A stretch of DNA of 29,120 nt, taken from assembly GCA_937944075.1 (NCBI GenBank), contig CALDZZ010000068.1, positions 1 through 29,120 of the forward strand. The letters are read 5' to 3'. The position numbers and the translations under genes were made by a program. Below are positions 6,464 to 14,914 of the stretch, in pieces; position 1 is the first letter of the stretch; every line of letters starts with the position of its first letter. This DNA comes from an uncultured Rhizobiaceae group bacterium (lineage in GTDB: Bacteria > Pseudomonadota > Alphaproteobacteria > Rhizobiales > Rhizobiaceae). The notes beneath the pieces were generated by a model. That model had not been told where the DNA came from. It did not search any database and saw only the letters and a list, made by a program, of their open reading frames with translations.

Positions 6464-8908
6464 ATGAATATGAGATTGAACTACATGATAAGAACAGCGT
6501 TTCTGGCGCTTTCACTCTCTTTCGTTTCTGTCTATGCAGGAAGCTTAGCCTCAACAAGCTTTGTAACCGCTGCACAAGCGGCTGTTGTCAGCAATATTGA
6601 TGTGCGCGGCAACCAACGTATTGATGATGAAATTGTTGCTTCATACTTGACCATCAAGCCAGGTCAAAGCTTCAACGATTTCGATATCGATGATTCGGTA
6701 AAGGCACTTTTTGCAACCGGACTGTTCGGCGATGTCAGTATTTTCCGTCAAGGTTCAACACTTGTTGTTGATGTCGAGGAAAATGGCACCGTTAACAAGG
6801 TTTTCTTTGAAGGTAACAATCGTCTAAAGGACGATGTTCTTGTAAATGTAGCTCGATTGAGACCGCAATCTGTATACAGCGATGAACAGGCAGCTTCTGA
6901 TGTTGACCAAATCAAGCAGGCCTATGCGCGTGTAGGGCGTCAGGATGCCGATGTTTCCTTTGAGGTTGTGCCGTTGGCCAATAACCGTGTGAACGTTATT
7001 TACCGTGTGAATGAAGGCGACAAGACAAAAATTGCCAAAATTGATTTCATTGGTAATGATACATTTTCTGACAGAAGGCTTTCAGACGTTATTACGACCA
7101 AACAAACAGGTCTTTTCGGCTTTCTTCAAACAACAGACGTTTACGATCCTAACAGATTGAATTCCGATGAAGAGCTGTTGCGTCGTTTCTACCTCAACAA
7201 GGGGTTCGCTGACTTCCAGGTTGTTTCAACTCAAGCTGATCTTGATGAGGAAGCCAACGAGTATACGGTTACAATCACCATGGAAGAGGGGCCTCGTTAC
7301 ACATTTGGTAATGTGAGCATTGAAAGTTCCCTGAATGGTGTAGAAAACATTGCTTTGGACAATCTTGTAGAAACTCGCACTGGCGATTTTTATAACGCAA
7401 GAAATGTTGAGGATACTGTTGTTTCAATAACAGAGCGTGTTGCTGAAGAAGGCTTTGCTTTTGTTGAAGTTGTACCTCGTGGTAACCGCAATTTTGATAC
7501 CAATACGATCGACGTGACATATCTGATTGATGAAGGTGCAAGAGTCTTCATTGAGGATATCCGAATCATAGGCAACGACAGAACCCGCGATTATGTAATT
7601 CGTCGTGAATTTGAAATCTCTGAAGGCGATGCCTACAACCGCGTTCTGGTGCAAAAAACACGTAATAGAATAAACGGCTTGGGTTTCTTTGATGCTGTGA
7701 ATGTATCTACAAGACCGGGCTCATCAGCTGATCGCGTCATATTGATTGTGAACGTGAAAGAAAGATCAACAGGTGACTTCTCTGTATCTGGTGGTTTCTC
7801 TTCCAATGGTGGTGCATCCGGCGAAGTTTCCTTTACAGAGCGAAACTTCCTGGGTCGTGGACAGTTTATCCGCGCTAGCTATCGTGGTTCTGATGATGAA
7901 AACCAGTATGCGTTTAACTTCACAGAGCCATACTTCCTGGGAACACGCATATCAGCAGGTTTCGCTATCCAGTCCAACAGAACGGATGCAACGGATGAGC
8001 GTCAGTACTCGGTTGATACAGATTCAGCAACCATTACATTTGGCCTGCCGATTACAGAAAACCTTAGTTCAAGTGTCTTCTACACATACAGAAGCAGCAA
8101 TACGATAATCTCGAATGCTCTTCTGGATCCAGGTGGCGCAGCATCGCCTGATGGAATTCAAGGCAACACCTTGGGTGAACTCTCCAAGGCATTGGTGGAC
8201 AGTGTTGATGCAACAGAAGGTGACTTTATTTCATCCGGTGTTGGCTACAGTTTCGTTTATAATACGTTTGATAACCAACAGAACCCACGTGAAGGCATAA
8301 GAGCTTCATTCTCTCAAACCTATTTTGGTCTTGGCGGAGATGCGAACTATCTTTCAACTGAAGCAGCAATCGCCGGCTATCACACGCTTTCCGAAGAAGA
8401 AGATATCATCTTGTTTGGTCGCGTGAGAGGTGGACATGTCGAAGTCTTTGGCGATGATGACAATACGGGTTTCAGAACTCTGGATAACTTCCAGGCTCGA
8501 TCAAACCTTGTAAGAGGTTTTGACTCCTTCGGATTTGGTCCTCGTGACCCACTAACGGGTGATCCATTGGGAGGTCGTACATTCTGGGCAGCAACTGCAG
8601 AAGTCATTTTCCCAATGCCTTTCATATCGCGCTCAGCTGGCTTCCGTGGTGCTTTCTTTGCTGATGCTGGTCAGCTCTACAATGTTGGCCAACCGGCAAT
8701 CAGTGCGATTACAGCTGCTAATGGTGGTGCTTTGTCTGCAGCCCAACTTAATCAGGTTGACAGCGACTCTATCCGGGCTTCTGTCGGTGCAAGTGTGCTT
8801 TGGGACTCACCTTTTGGTCCTCTGCGTGCTGACTACGCATTCCCGATTGCTGAAGAAGAGTTTGATGACATTGAAGAGTTCAGCTTCGGTGTAAGCAGAA
8901 AATTCTAG
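6464..8908 (+). CDS. bamA: Outer membrane protein assembly factor BamA
   Basis: BamA is the Omp85-family core of the BAM complex that inserts beta-barrel proteins into the outer membrane. The 814-residue precursor has a signal peptide with likely cleavage after AQA at residue 39. Five POTRA domains follow (about 41-445), recognisable from repeated patterns such as NIDVRGNQRIDDEIVASYL, VFFEGNNRLKDDVL, KIDFIGNDTFSDRRL and IRIIGNDRTRDYVIRREFE. The 16-stranded barrel occupies the rest (from about 450), with GGFSSNGGASGEVSFTERNF at its start, and the chain ends in Phe (FGVSRKF), the usual C-terminal barrel signal. In-frame ATGs lie at 6464 and 6470 and the start could be either. lpxD follows after 61 bases, so BamA and lipid A genes may share a transcript. 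Confidence 0.97.
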   Translation: MNMRLNYMIRTAFLALSLSFVSVYAGSLASTSFVTAAQAAVVSNIDVRGNQRIDDEIVASYLTIKPGQSFNDFDIDDSVKALFATGLFGDVSIFRQGSTLVVDVEENGTVNKVFFEGNNRLKDDVLVNVARLRPQSVYSDEQAASDVDQIKQAYARVGRQDADVSFEVVPLANNRVNVIYRVNEGDKTKIAKIDFIGNDTFSDRRLSDVITTKQTGLFGFLQTTDVYDPNRLNSDEELLRRFYLNKGFADFQVVSTQADLDEEANEYTVTITMEEGPRYTFGNVSIESSLNGVENIALDNLVETRTGDFYNARNVEDTVVSITERVAEEGFAFVEVVPRGNRNFDTNTIDVTYLIDEGARVFIEDIRIIGNDRTRDYVIRREFEISEGDAYNRVLVQKTRNRINGLGFFDAVNVSTRPGSSADRVILIVNVKERSTGDFSVSGGFSSNGGASGEVSFTERNFLGRGQFIRASYRGSDDENQYAFNFTEPYFLGTRISAGFAIQSNRTDATDERQYSVDTDSATITFGLPITENLSSSVFYTYRSSNTIISNALLDPGGAASPDGIQGNTLGELSKALVDSVDATEGDFISSGVGYSFVYNTFDNQQNPREGIRASFSQTYFGLGGDANYLSTEAAIAGYHTLSEEEDIILFGRVRGGHVEVFGDDDNTGFRTLDNFQARSNLVRGFDSFGFGPRDPLTGDPLGGRTFWAATAEVIFPMPFISRSAGFRGAFFADAGQLYNVGQPAISAITAANGGALSAAQLNQVDSDSIRASVGASVLWDSPFGPLRADYAFPIAEEEFDDIEEFSFGVSRKF

Positions 8909-8969
8909 GTATCCTGTAAACGTTGAAATCAACTCGGTTTACGTATTCAAGTAAGGAACGGGGTTAAAC

Positions 8970-10013
8970 ATGTTCTTTAAACCCGTTTCAGTTTCCGTAG
9001 AAGATATTGCAAAATCCTGTAATGCGACCATCATAAATGGCGATGATAAACTGGCTGAGCCCATTAATGGTGCCTCACCAATTGAGTCGGCCATAACCGG
9101 TCAAATATCATTTATTGATAATCCCAAGTATCTGAAGTATTTGGCGCAGACGAATGCATCAGCAGTTTTTTGCGCTAAAAAACATCTTGATCAATTACCA
9201 AAACATATTATCGGCCTGGTGCACAAAGCTCCTTACAAGGCGTACGGTCAAACCCTGGCAATGCTATATCCCACAGCAATGCGTCCCCAGCCTGTTTTGG
9301 GGGAAGAGGGTATATCTGATAAGGCAATTATCGGAAAAGGCGTCAGCCTTGAAGAGAATGTTACCATTGAGGCTGGCGCTGTTATTGGTGCAAGGGCGGC
9401 GATTGGCTCTGGCAGTGTTGTTTTATCTAATGCTGTTATTGGTTGTGACGTTCAGATTGGGCGAAACACAACGATTGGTGCTAATGCAACGGTCGTGAAC
9501 GCCTATGTCGGTGATAATGTAATCATTCATAATGGTGTTCAAATCGGACAAGATGGATTTGGCTTTGCAATGAGTGCCGAAGGTCATCACAAGGTGCCCC
9601 AAATCGGGCGTGTTATCATTCAGGACAAGGTTGAAATAGGTGCCAACTCGACAATCGATCGAGGCGCAAATCGTGATACGGTCATTGGCGAAGGCAGCAA
9701 GATAGATAACCTTGTACAGATAGGTCATAATGCAACCATTGGCAGGCATTGTGTTATTGTTGGACTGGTTGGCATTTCAGGCAGTGCAACATTAGGTGAC
9801 TATGTTGTTGTCGCAGGCCAGGCAGGTATCGTGGGGCACACCAAGATTGGAGACGGAGCGCAAGTTGGTGGCGGATCTGGCGTTCATGGCGATGTTCCTC
9901 CTGGTGAAAAAGTAATGGGATATCCTGCGATTTCCGCTTCCAAATGGATGCGTGAAGCTGCAAAGACAATGCTTGCTGACAAGCGTGACAGAAAAAACCG
10001 GAAGAAAGGCTAG
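8970..10013 (+). CDS. lpxD: UDP-3-O-(3-hydroxyacyl)glucosamine N-acyltransferase
   Basis: LpxD performs the third step of lipid A synthesis, transferring a 3-hydroxyacyl chain from ACP to the 2-amino group of UDP-3-O-acylglucosamine. The 347-residue protein has the N-terminal uridine-binding domain (about 1-105, with INGASPIESAITGQISFIDN) followed by a left-handed beta-helix of hexapeptide repeats (about 112-310). The catalytic His is residue 253 in LVQIGHNATIG. The C-terminal helix is short and ends in a basic KRDRKNRKKG tail. The ATG at 8970 has AAGGAA upstream. It is the first of five closely packed lipid A and fatty acid genes; fabZ starts four bases after its stop. Confidence 0.97.
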   Translation: MFFKPVSVSVEDIAKSCNATIINGDDKLAEPINGASPIESAITGQISFIDNPKYLKYLAQTNASAVFCAKKHLDQLPKHIIGLVHKAPYKAYGQTLAMLYPTAMRPQPVLGEEGISDKAIIGKGVSLEENVTIEAGAVIGARAAIGSGSVVLSNAVIGCDVQIGRNTTIGANATVVNAYVGDNVIIHNGVQIGQDGFGFAMSAEGHHKVPQIGRVIIQDKVEIGANSTIDRGANRDTVIGEGSKIDNLVQIGHNATIGRHCVIVGLVGISGSATLGDYVVVAGQAGIVGHTKIGDGAQVGGGSGVHGDVPPGEKVMGYPAISASKWMREAAKTMLADKRDRKNRKKG

Positions 10014-10017
10014 GCTT

Positions 10018-10482
10018 ATGTCTGAAGAGGCGTTGGACTTGATTGAAGTAAAAGAGCTTTTCAAACTCTTGCCCCATAGATATCCGTTTTTATTGATTGA
10101 TAAAATCAAGGATGTAAATTCTGATACCTCAGCTACAGGGATCAAGAATGTAACGTTTAATGAACCGCATTTTGGCGGTCACTTTCCTGATGATCCCATT
10201 ATGCCAGGCGTTTTAATCGTGGAAGCCATGGCGCAAACGGCAGGCGCAATATGCGCTAAGAAAAACTCTGACGGTGAGCGCAAGCTGGTATATTTCATGA
10301 CAATAGATGGAGCCAAGTTTCGTCGTCCTGTCGTGCCTGGTGATGTGCTGGAATTGCGCGTTGAAAAGAAGAAACAAAGAGGCAGTATATTCAAGTATCA
10401 TTGTGAAGCTTATGTTGGAGACGAAAAAGCTGCAGAAGCCGAGATTGGTGCAATGATGGTTAGCCCGGAAGATAGAACATAA
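10018..10482 (+). CDS. fabZ: 3-hydroxyacyl-[ACP] dehydratase FabZ
   Basis: FabZ dehydrates 3-hydroxyacyl-ACP in fatty acid elongation and competes with LpxA and LpxD for the same hydroxyacyl-ACP pool, which explains its location. The hot-dog fold enzyme has LLPHRYPFLLID near the N-terminus and HFGGHFPDDPIMPGVLIVEA with the catalytic His55 and Glu69. The reading frame stays open back to 9952 inside lpxD, but the ATG at 10018 is chosen. It gives 154 residues, the N-terminus fits, GAAAGG lies about ten bases upstream, and lpxD ends at 10013. Its stop overlaps the lpxA start by one base (TAATG). Confidence 0.96.
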   Translation: MSEEALDLIEVKELFKLLPHRYPFLLIDKIKDVNSDTSATGIKNVTFNEPHFGGHFPDDPIMPGVLIVEAMAQTAGAICAKKNSDGERKLVYFMTIDGAKFRRPVVPGDVLELRVEKKKQRGSIFKYHCEAYVGDEKAAEAEIGAMMVSPEDRT

Positions 10483-11285
10483 TGGCTTCAAATATTCATA
10501 AATCGGCTGTAGTTGAAGATGGTGCTGAAATCGGAGAAGGTTCGGTAATTGGAGCCTTTTGTCATGTAGGTCCAAATGTAAAACTGGGTAGAAACTCATA
10601 TTTGCATTCTCACGTTGCTATCGCAGGGAATACAACCATCGGTCTGGGTGCAAAAATCTATCCGTTTGCATCTATCGGTCATGATCCCCAGGATCTCAAG
10701 TTTCATGGTGAAGAAAATTCGCTTACCATTGGTGAAAATTGTACGATAAGGGAAGGTGTAACCATCAATCCTGGTACTGAAGGAGATGATGGCCAAACCA
10801 TCATCGGAAATAACTGTAATTTCCTGGCTAATTCCCACGTAGCGCATGATTGTAAAATTGGAAATAATGTAATCTTTTCAAATGGTGCATTGGTAGCTGG
10901 ACACTGTAAAATTGGTGATAATGTCATCATGGGTGGTGGATGTGGTGTGCATCAGTTCTGCCGTATCGGCAATAACGCCTTTGTAGGTGGACTGGCCGGT
11001 GTTGAAAATGACATTATTCCATTTGGTACTGCACTTGGTAACAGGGCTTATCTGGGTGGTCTTAACCTGATTGGAATGAAACGTGCGGGGCTTGAAAGGG
11101 ACAGCATCCATAAATGCAGAAAAGCATTTAAGGATTTATTCTCAGGAGAACGCGCAGTAGCAGATGCTGTCGAGGCTGTGGAAAAAGAACTGGGCAGCGA
11201 CCCTGTGGTGAAAAGCATTCTCGATTTCATTAAGGCTTCCGATGGCAGATCACTCTGCACACCTAGAACCGAACGAGACAGTTAG
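10482..11285 (+). CDS. lpxA: UDP-N-acetylglucosamine acyltransferase
   Basis: LpxA catalyses the first step of lipid A synthesis, O-acylation of UDP-GlcNAc from 3-hydroxyacyl-ACP in the cytoplasm. It has 267 residues; E. coli has 262. The first two thirds are hexapeptide repeats of a left-handed beta-helix (VVEDGAEIGEGSVIGAFC, NTTIGLGAKIYPFASIG and so on). The catalytic base is His122 in NSHVAHDCKIGN, and the conserved GHDPQDLKF segment is present. The C-terminal helical domain begins near GLNLIGMKRAGL. The ATG overlaps the last base of the fabZ stop, so translation is probably coupled. The C-terminus runs slightly past the usual family end, up to the lpxI start. Confidence 0.97.
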   Translation: MASNIHKSAVVEDGAEIGEGSVIGAFCHVGPNVKLGRNSYLHSHVAIAGNTTIGLGAKIYPFASIGHDPQDLKFHGEENSLTIGENCTIREGVTINPGTEGDDGQTIIGNNCNFLANSHVAHDCKIGNNVIFSNGALVAGHCKIGDNVIMGGGCGVHQFCRIGNNAFVGGLAGVENDIIPFGTALGNRAYLGGLNLIGMKRAGLERDSIHKCRKAFKDLFSGERAVADAVEAVEKELGSDPVVKSILDFIKASDGRSLCTPRTERDS

Positions 11286-11292
11286 GTGCTCA

Positions 11293-12177
11293 ATGGGCAC
11301 GTCAAAATTGGATTCTAACGCTGTTACTAGAAACATTGGTATATTCGCCGGTAGGGGAAGCCTGCCAAAAGAATTGGCTGAGCACCTCCATGCCATTGGG
11401 CATGCGCCACATATATTAGGCATAATTGGCGAGACAGAGCCTTGGATCGAGGACTATGATAACCAGCTTTTTGTATGGGGCAGATTGGGCCAGTTTTTCA
11501 AATATTTGAAAACAAATGATATTAAGCAAGTTGTTTTCGCAGGTGGAATTACAAGACCCTCTCTCAGAGTTCGCGACATGGATGTTGGCGGTCTGGTATC
11601 TTTTTCAAAAGTCATGGCTTTTATGGTAGGAGGGGATAACTCTCTTCTTAAAGGACTTATCAAACTATTTGATCAACATGGAGTAACGGTTGTGGGCGCA
11701 CATGAAATTATGCCGGGTTTGCTGACACCTTCTGGTATGTTTTTTGGCAAGCAGCCATCAAAAAAGGCAATGCTGAATATCAGGAAGGCATTTGAAGCTT
11801 GCCAGATGTTGGGTAAACTTGACATCGGGCAGGCGGCTGTCGCTGTTGGAGGCAGAGTCGTTGCTTTAGAAGGTATTGAAGGCACAGATGGAATGCTGGA
11901 ACGTATTTATAACATGCGCTCTACAGGCAAGCTCTATGAAGACGGCAAACATGGTGTTCTGGTTAAAACCATGAAGCCTGAGCAGGATATGCGGGCTGAC
12001 CTGCCATCAATCGGCCCTCAAACAATCGATCATATTGTCAAGGCAGGCCTCAAGGGCGTTGCTGTTGAAGCGGGTCACTCCCTATTACTGGATAAGAAGG
12101 AAACCCTTGAAAAAGCAAAAGCTGCCGGCGTATTCATTTACGGTATTGATAAAGACAACATGGGAAACACCCCATGA
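11293..12177 (+). CDS. lpxI: UDP-2,3-diacylglucosamine pyrophosphatase LpxI (DUF1009)
   Basis: LpxI hydrolyses UDP-2,3-diacylglucosamine to lipid X and UMP. It is the alphaproteobacterial replacement for LpxH, with an unrelated fold and different bond attack, first described in Caulobacter. Visible family blocks are the N-terminal IGIFAGRGSLPKELAE, VVFAGGITRPSLRVRDMD, GGDNSLLKGLIKLFD, AVAVGGRVVALEGIEGTDGML and the C-terminal KPEQDMRADLPSIGPQT, which carries the catalytic Asp region, then GVAVEAGHSLLLDK. The ATG at 11293 is chosen over an upstream in-frame ATG at 11242 because lpxA ends at 11285 and AGGTG precedes it. The result is 294 residues, near the family length. Its stop overlaps lpxB (ATGA). 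Confidence 0.95.
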   Translation: MGTSKLDSNAVTRNIGIFAGRGSLPKELAEHLHAIGHAPHILGIIGETEPWIEDYDNQLFVWGRLGQFFKYLKTNDIKQVVFAGGITRPSLRVRDMDVGGLVSFSKVMAFMVGGDNSLLKGLIKLFDQHGVTVVGAHEIMPGLLTPSGMFFGKQPSKKAMLNIRKAFEACQMLGKLDIGQAAVAVGGRVVALEGIEGTDGMLERIYNMRSTGKLYEDGKHGVLVKTMKPEQDMRADLPSIGPQTIDHIVKAGLKGVAVEAGHSLLLDKKETLEKAKAAGVFIYGIDKDNMGNTP

Positions 12178-13319
12178 CTGGCGATAATCCACTACGGGTT
12201 TATTTTGTTGTCGGGGAAGAATCTGGCGATGTGCTTGGCACCAAACTGATTGATGCCTTTGAAGAAATGGGAAGTCCCGTCAAACCAATGGGACTTGCGG
12301 GCGCAAAAATGCAAGACAAAGGCATGGATAGCCTGTTTGATATTGCAGAACTATCTGTCATGGGCATATCAGCAGTCGTCAAGAATTTACCGAACCTTCT
12401 GAAAAGAATTCGTCAAACTGTCGATGACATTCTGGCTAAAAAGCCCGATGTACTACTGCTAATCGACAGTCCTGATTTTTCCTACCGTGTTGCCAAAAAA
12501 GTAAGACAAGAAGCGCCAAATATAAAAATCATAAAATATGTAGCGCCGACAGTTTGGGCATGGAGGTCGGGCAGGGCAAAAAAGATAAAGCCCTACATCG
12601 ATCATATAATGGCGATTTTACCCTTTGAACCACAATTGATGAAAAAACTCGGTGGTCCTGAGGCGACTTATGTGGGTCACCCACTCGCATCTGAATTACC
12701 GAATATACAGACTGCAAACAAAATGGCATGCCACGATGTGCCTAGGCTTGTGATCTTGCCTGGGTCACGCAAGGGTGAACTCAAGCTCATGCTCCCGGTT
12801 ATTCGGGATACGATACAGATATTACATGAACGCGGTAACAAGTTTGAGCTGACCCTGCCAGCGGTAACCAGACTCGAAGCAGATATCAGGCAGGAAACAT
12901 CTGGTTGGATCATCAAGCCAACAATTGTAACGGGTGAAGAGGCAAAGAAGAAAGCTTTCACGAATGCTGATTTGGCTTTGGCAACATCAGGAACCGTTAT
13001 CCTGGAATTGGCCCTCTACAAGGTACCGATGGTTTCAATCTACAAGCTGGACAAAATGATGATGGCGGTTCGTCACATGATTACGGCGTGGACAACGTTA
13101 TTGCCAAACCTGATTGTCGACTATCCTTTTATTCCCGAGAAGATAAATGAAAACGCACATCCGGAACATTTGGCTAGAATGTTGGAGAGACTGATGATGT
13201 CAGGTGAAGAACGAAATGTTCAACTAAAAGGTTTTGAACTGCTTGAAGAAAAATTGGCAAGTGAACAATTAGGTGCCAAAGTTGCTGCACGGAAAATAAT
13301 TGAATTGCTAGCCGAATAA
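12174..13319 (+). CDS. lpxB: Lipid-A-disaccharide synthase
   Basis: LpxB condenses UDP-2,3-diacylglucosamine with lipid X to form the beta-1,6 disaccharide of lipid A at the inner face of the cytoplasmic membrane (GT19 family). The 381-residue length matches E. coli (382). Motifs seen are VVGEESGDVLGTKLI at the N-terminus, LLIDSPDFSYRVAKKVR, YVAPTVWAWRSGRAKKI, YVGHPLASELP, LPGSRKGEL and the donor-binding ATSGTVILELALYKVPMVSIYK. The start ATG overlaps the lpxI stop by four bases, with GGGAA upstream. LpxI and LpxB act in succession, and the tight packing supports one translationally coupled unit. A bidirectional terminator follows. Confidence 0.97.
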   Translation: MTGDNPLRVYFVVGEESGDVLGTKLIDAFEEMGSPVKPMGLAGAKMQDKGMDSLFDIAELSVMGISAVVKNLPNLLKRIRQTVDDILAKKPDVLLLIDSPDFSYRVAKKVRQEAPNIKIIKYVAPTVWAWRSGRAKKIKPYIDHIMAILPFEPQLMKKLGGPEATYVGHPLASELPNIQTANKMACHDVPRLVILPGSRKGELKLMLPVIRDTIQILHERGNKFELTLPAVTRLEADIRQETSGWIIKPTIVTGEEAKKKAFTNADLALATSGTVILELALYKVPMVSIYKLDKMMMAVRHMITAWTTLLPNLIVDYPFIPEKINENAHPEHLARMLERLMMSGEERNVQLKGFELLEEKLASEQLGAKVAARKIIELLAE

Positions 13320-13330
13320 GTTTGGCAATA

Positions 13331-13357
13331 AAAAAGCCGACTAAACGCCGGCTTTTT
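13331..13357. terminator. Bidirectional terminator between lpxB and gltA
   Basis: AAAAAGCCG (13331-13339) pairs perfectly with CGGCTTTTT (13349-13357) around a nine-base loop. T-runs on both strands allow it to end the lpxB transcript on plus and the gltA transcript on minus, which converge here. Confidence 0.85.
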
Positions 13358-13386
13358 AAACATTATGCTATTTCCAGAATAAAGTA

Positions 13387-14676
13387 TTATCGTTTTCCAA
13401 CCTCTACATATGGCCGGGCTGTAGGGCCGGTGTATAGCTGACGCGGGCGACCGATCTTTTGCTTTGGATCTTCGATCATCTCTTTCCATTGTGCAATCCA
13501 GCCTACGGTACGTGCCAATGCAAACAATACAGTGAACATATTGGTTGGGAAACCAAGCGCTCTCAGGGTGATGCCTGAATAGAAATCAATATTCGGGTAT
13601 AGTTTCTTTTCAATGAAGTACTCATCCGTCAAAGCGATGCGCTCAAGTTCCATTGCAACTTCCAGGGTAGGGTCATCCTTGATACCCAATTCAGCCAATA
13701 CCTCATGCGTTGTCTCTTGCATGATTTTTGCGCGTGGGTCGTAGTTTTTGTAAACACGGTGTCCAAAACCCATTAGACGGAAAGGATCATTCTTGTCTTT
13801 AGCACGCTTAACATATTCAGGAATGCGATCTACAGTGCCAATCTCCTGAAGCATATTGAGAGCTGCCTCATTCGCACCGCCATGAGCAGGTCCCCAAAGA
13901 CAGGCAATGCCGGCTGCGATACAGGCAAACGGATTTGCACCAGAAGAACCTGCAAGACGCACAGTTGATGTGGATGCATTTTGTTCATGGTCTGCATGCA
14001 AGGTGAAAATCTTGTCCATGGCACGCGCCAGAACAGGATTTACTGAATAATCTTCTGCGGGCACAGAGAAACACATGTGCAAGAAGTTTGAGGCATAGTC
14101 GAGATCATTGCGCGGATAAACAAACGGCTGACCAATGTGATATTTGTAAGCCATTGCAGCAAGCGTTGGCATTTTTGCAATCATTCTGAGAGAAGCAACC
14201 ATGCGTTGCTTCTCGTCTGAGATGTCAGTTGAATCGTGATAGAATGCTGAAAGCGCACCCACAACGCCACACATGATGGCCATAGGATGGGCATCGCGGC
14301 GGAAACCGGTAAAGAAGCGGTTCATTTGCTCATGAACCATTGTGTGATTTGTCACTCTCTCGCGAAATGCATCACCTTCCGCTTTGCTTGGCAATTCGCC
14401 GTAAAGCAAGAGATAACATGTCTCCAGAAAATCACCTTTATCTGCGAGTTCGTCAATCGCATAACCGCGGTGCAAAAGCACACCTTCATCACCATCAATA
14501 AAAGTGATGTCACTTTCGCAAGAAGCCGTTGAGGTGAAACCAGGGTCAAATGTGAACGCACCTGTTTCCTTGTACAAGGCCCCAATATCAATGATGTCAG
14601 GACCAACACTTGCCTGACGAATAGAAAAATCCCAGCTTTTATCCCCGATGCTTAGAGTTGCCTTGTCGTTAGCCAT
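13387..14676 (-). CDS. gltA: Citrate synthase (type II)
   Basis: Citrate synthase condenses acetyl-CoA and oxaloacetate at the entry of the TCA cycle. At 429 residues it matches the hexameric gram-negative type (E. coli 427), including the N-terminal beta domain that starts DKATLSIGDKSWDFSIRQA. Catalytic regions are visible: LHADHEQNASTSTVR, WGPAHGGANEA, the signature GFGHRVYKNYDPR and DFYSGITLRALGFP. The frame is open further upstream, but the ATG at 14676 has AAAGGA seven to eight bases before it and yields the family N-terminus. It converges with lpxB at a shared terminator. A 25-base palindrome lies 43-67 bases upstream of the start codon and may control it. Confidence 0.97.
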   Translation of the reverse strand: MANDKATLSIGDKSWDFSIRQASVGPDIIDIGALYKETGAFTFDPGFTSTASCESDITFIDGDEGVLLHRGYAIDELADKGDFLETCYLLLYGELPSKAEGDAFRERVTNHTMVHEQMNRFFTGFRRDAHPMAIMCGVVGALSAFYHDSTDISDEKQRMVASLRMIAKMPTLAAMAYKYHIGQPFVYPRNDLDYASNFLHMCFSVPAEDYSVNPVLARAMDKIFTLHADHEQNASTSTVRLAGSSGANPFACIAAGIACLWGPAHGGANEAALNMLQEIGTVDRIPEYVKRAKDKNDPFRLMGFGHRVYKNYDPRAKIMQETTHEVLAELGIKDDPTLEVAMELERIALTDEYFIEKKLYPNIDFYSGITLRALGFPTNMFTVLFALARTVGWIAQWKEMIEDPKQKIGRPRQLYTGPTARPYVEVGKR

Positions 14677-14718
14677 GTTTTGTCCTTTCATGCTGCAACT
14701 TGATTGCGGTCTGGTAGT

Positions 14719-14743
14719 CTTAAACCGTTTGAAACGGTTTAAG
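14719..14743. repeat. Perfect 12-base inverted repeat upstream of gltA, candidate operator or leader hairpin
   Basis: CTTAAACCGTTT (14719-14730), one central G, then AAACGGTTTAAG (14732-14743). Every base of the arms is complementary. It lies in the 238-base gap between gltX and gltA, 43 bases before the gltA ATG on the minus strand. The AAACCGTTT-type arms recall LacI-family operators, but no regulator gene is nearby. As RNA it could form a ten-base stem with a TTCAA loop. The rest of the gap shows no gene. Confidence 0.6.
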
Positions 14744-14914
14744 CCGCACATTAAAGGAGTTCGTTCCTTCAACACCGCAGTTGCTTGTTTTTATTTAGGT
14801 TTAATGCCGTCGTAGAGGAAACCTTTTGATGCGATACTTGGTATATGATTTATTGATATGACACAAGTACGACAAAGGTCACAGATTAGTTTTGTGCTGA
14901 CGACAAATGTTCAT

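Noticed and set aside
14869..14907. Two ACGACAAA copies in the gltX-gltA gap
   Set aside because: Eight-base direct repeats 31 bases apart with no symmetry or link to a promoter; too weak to call a site.
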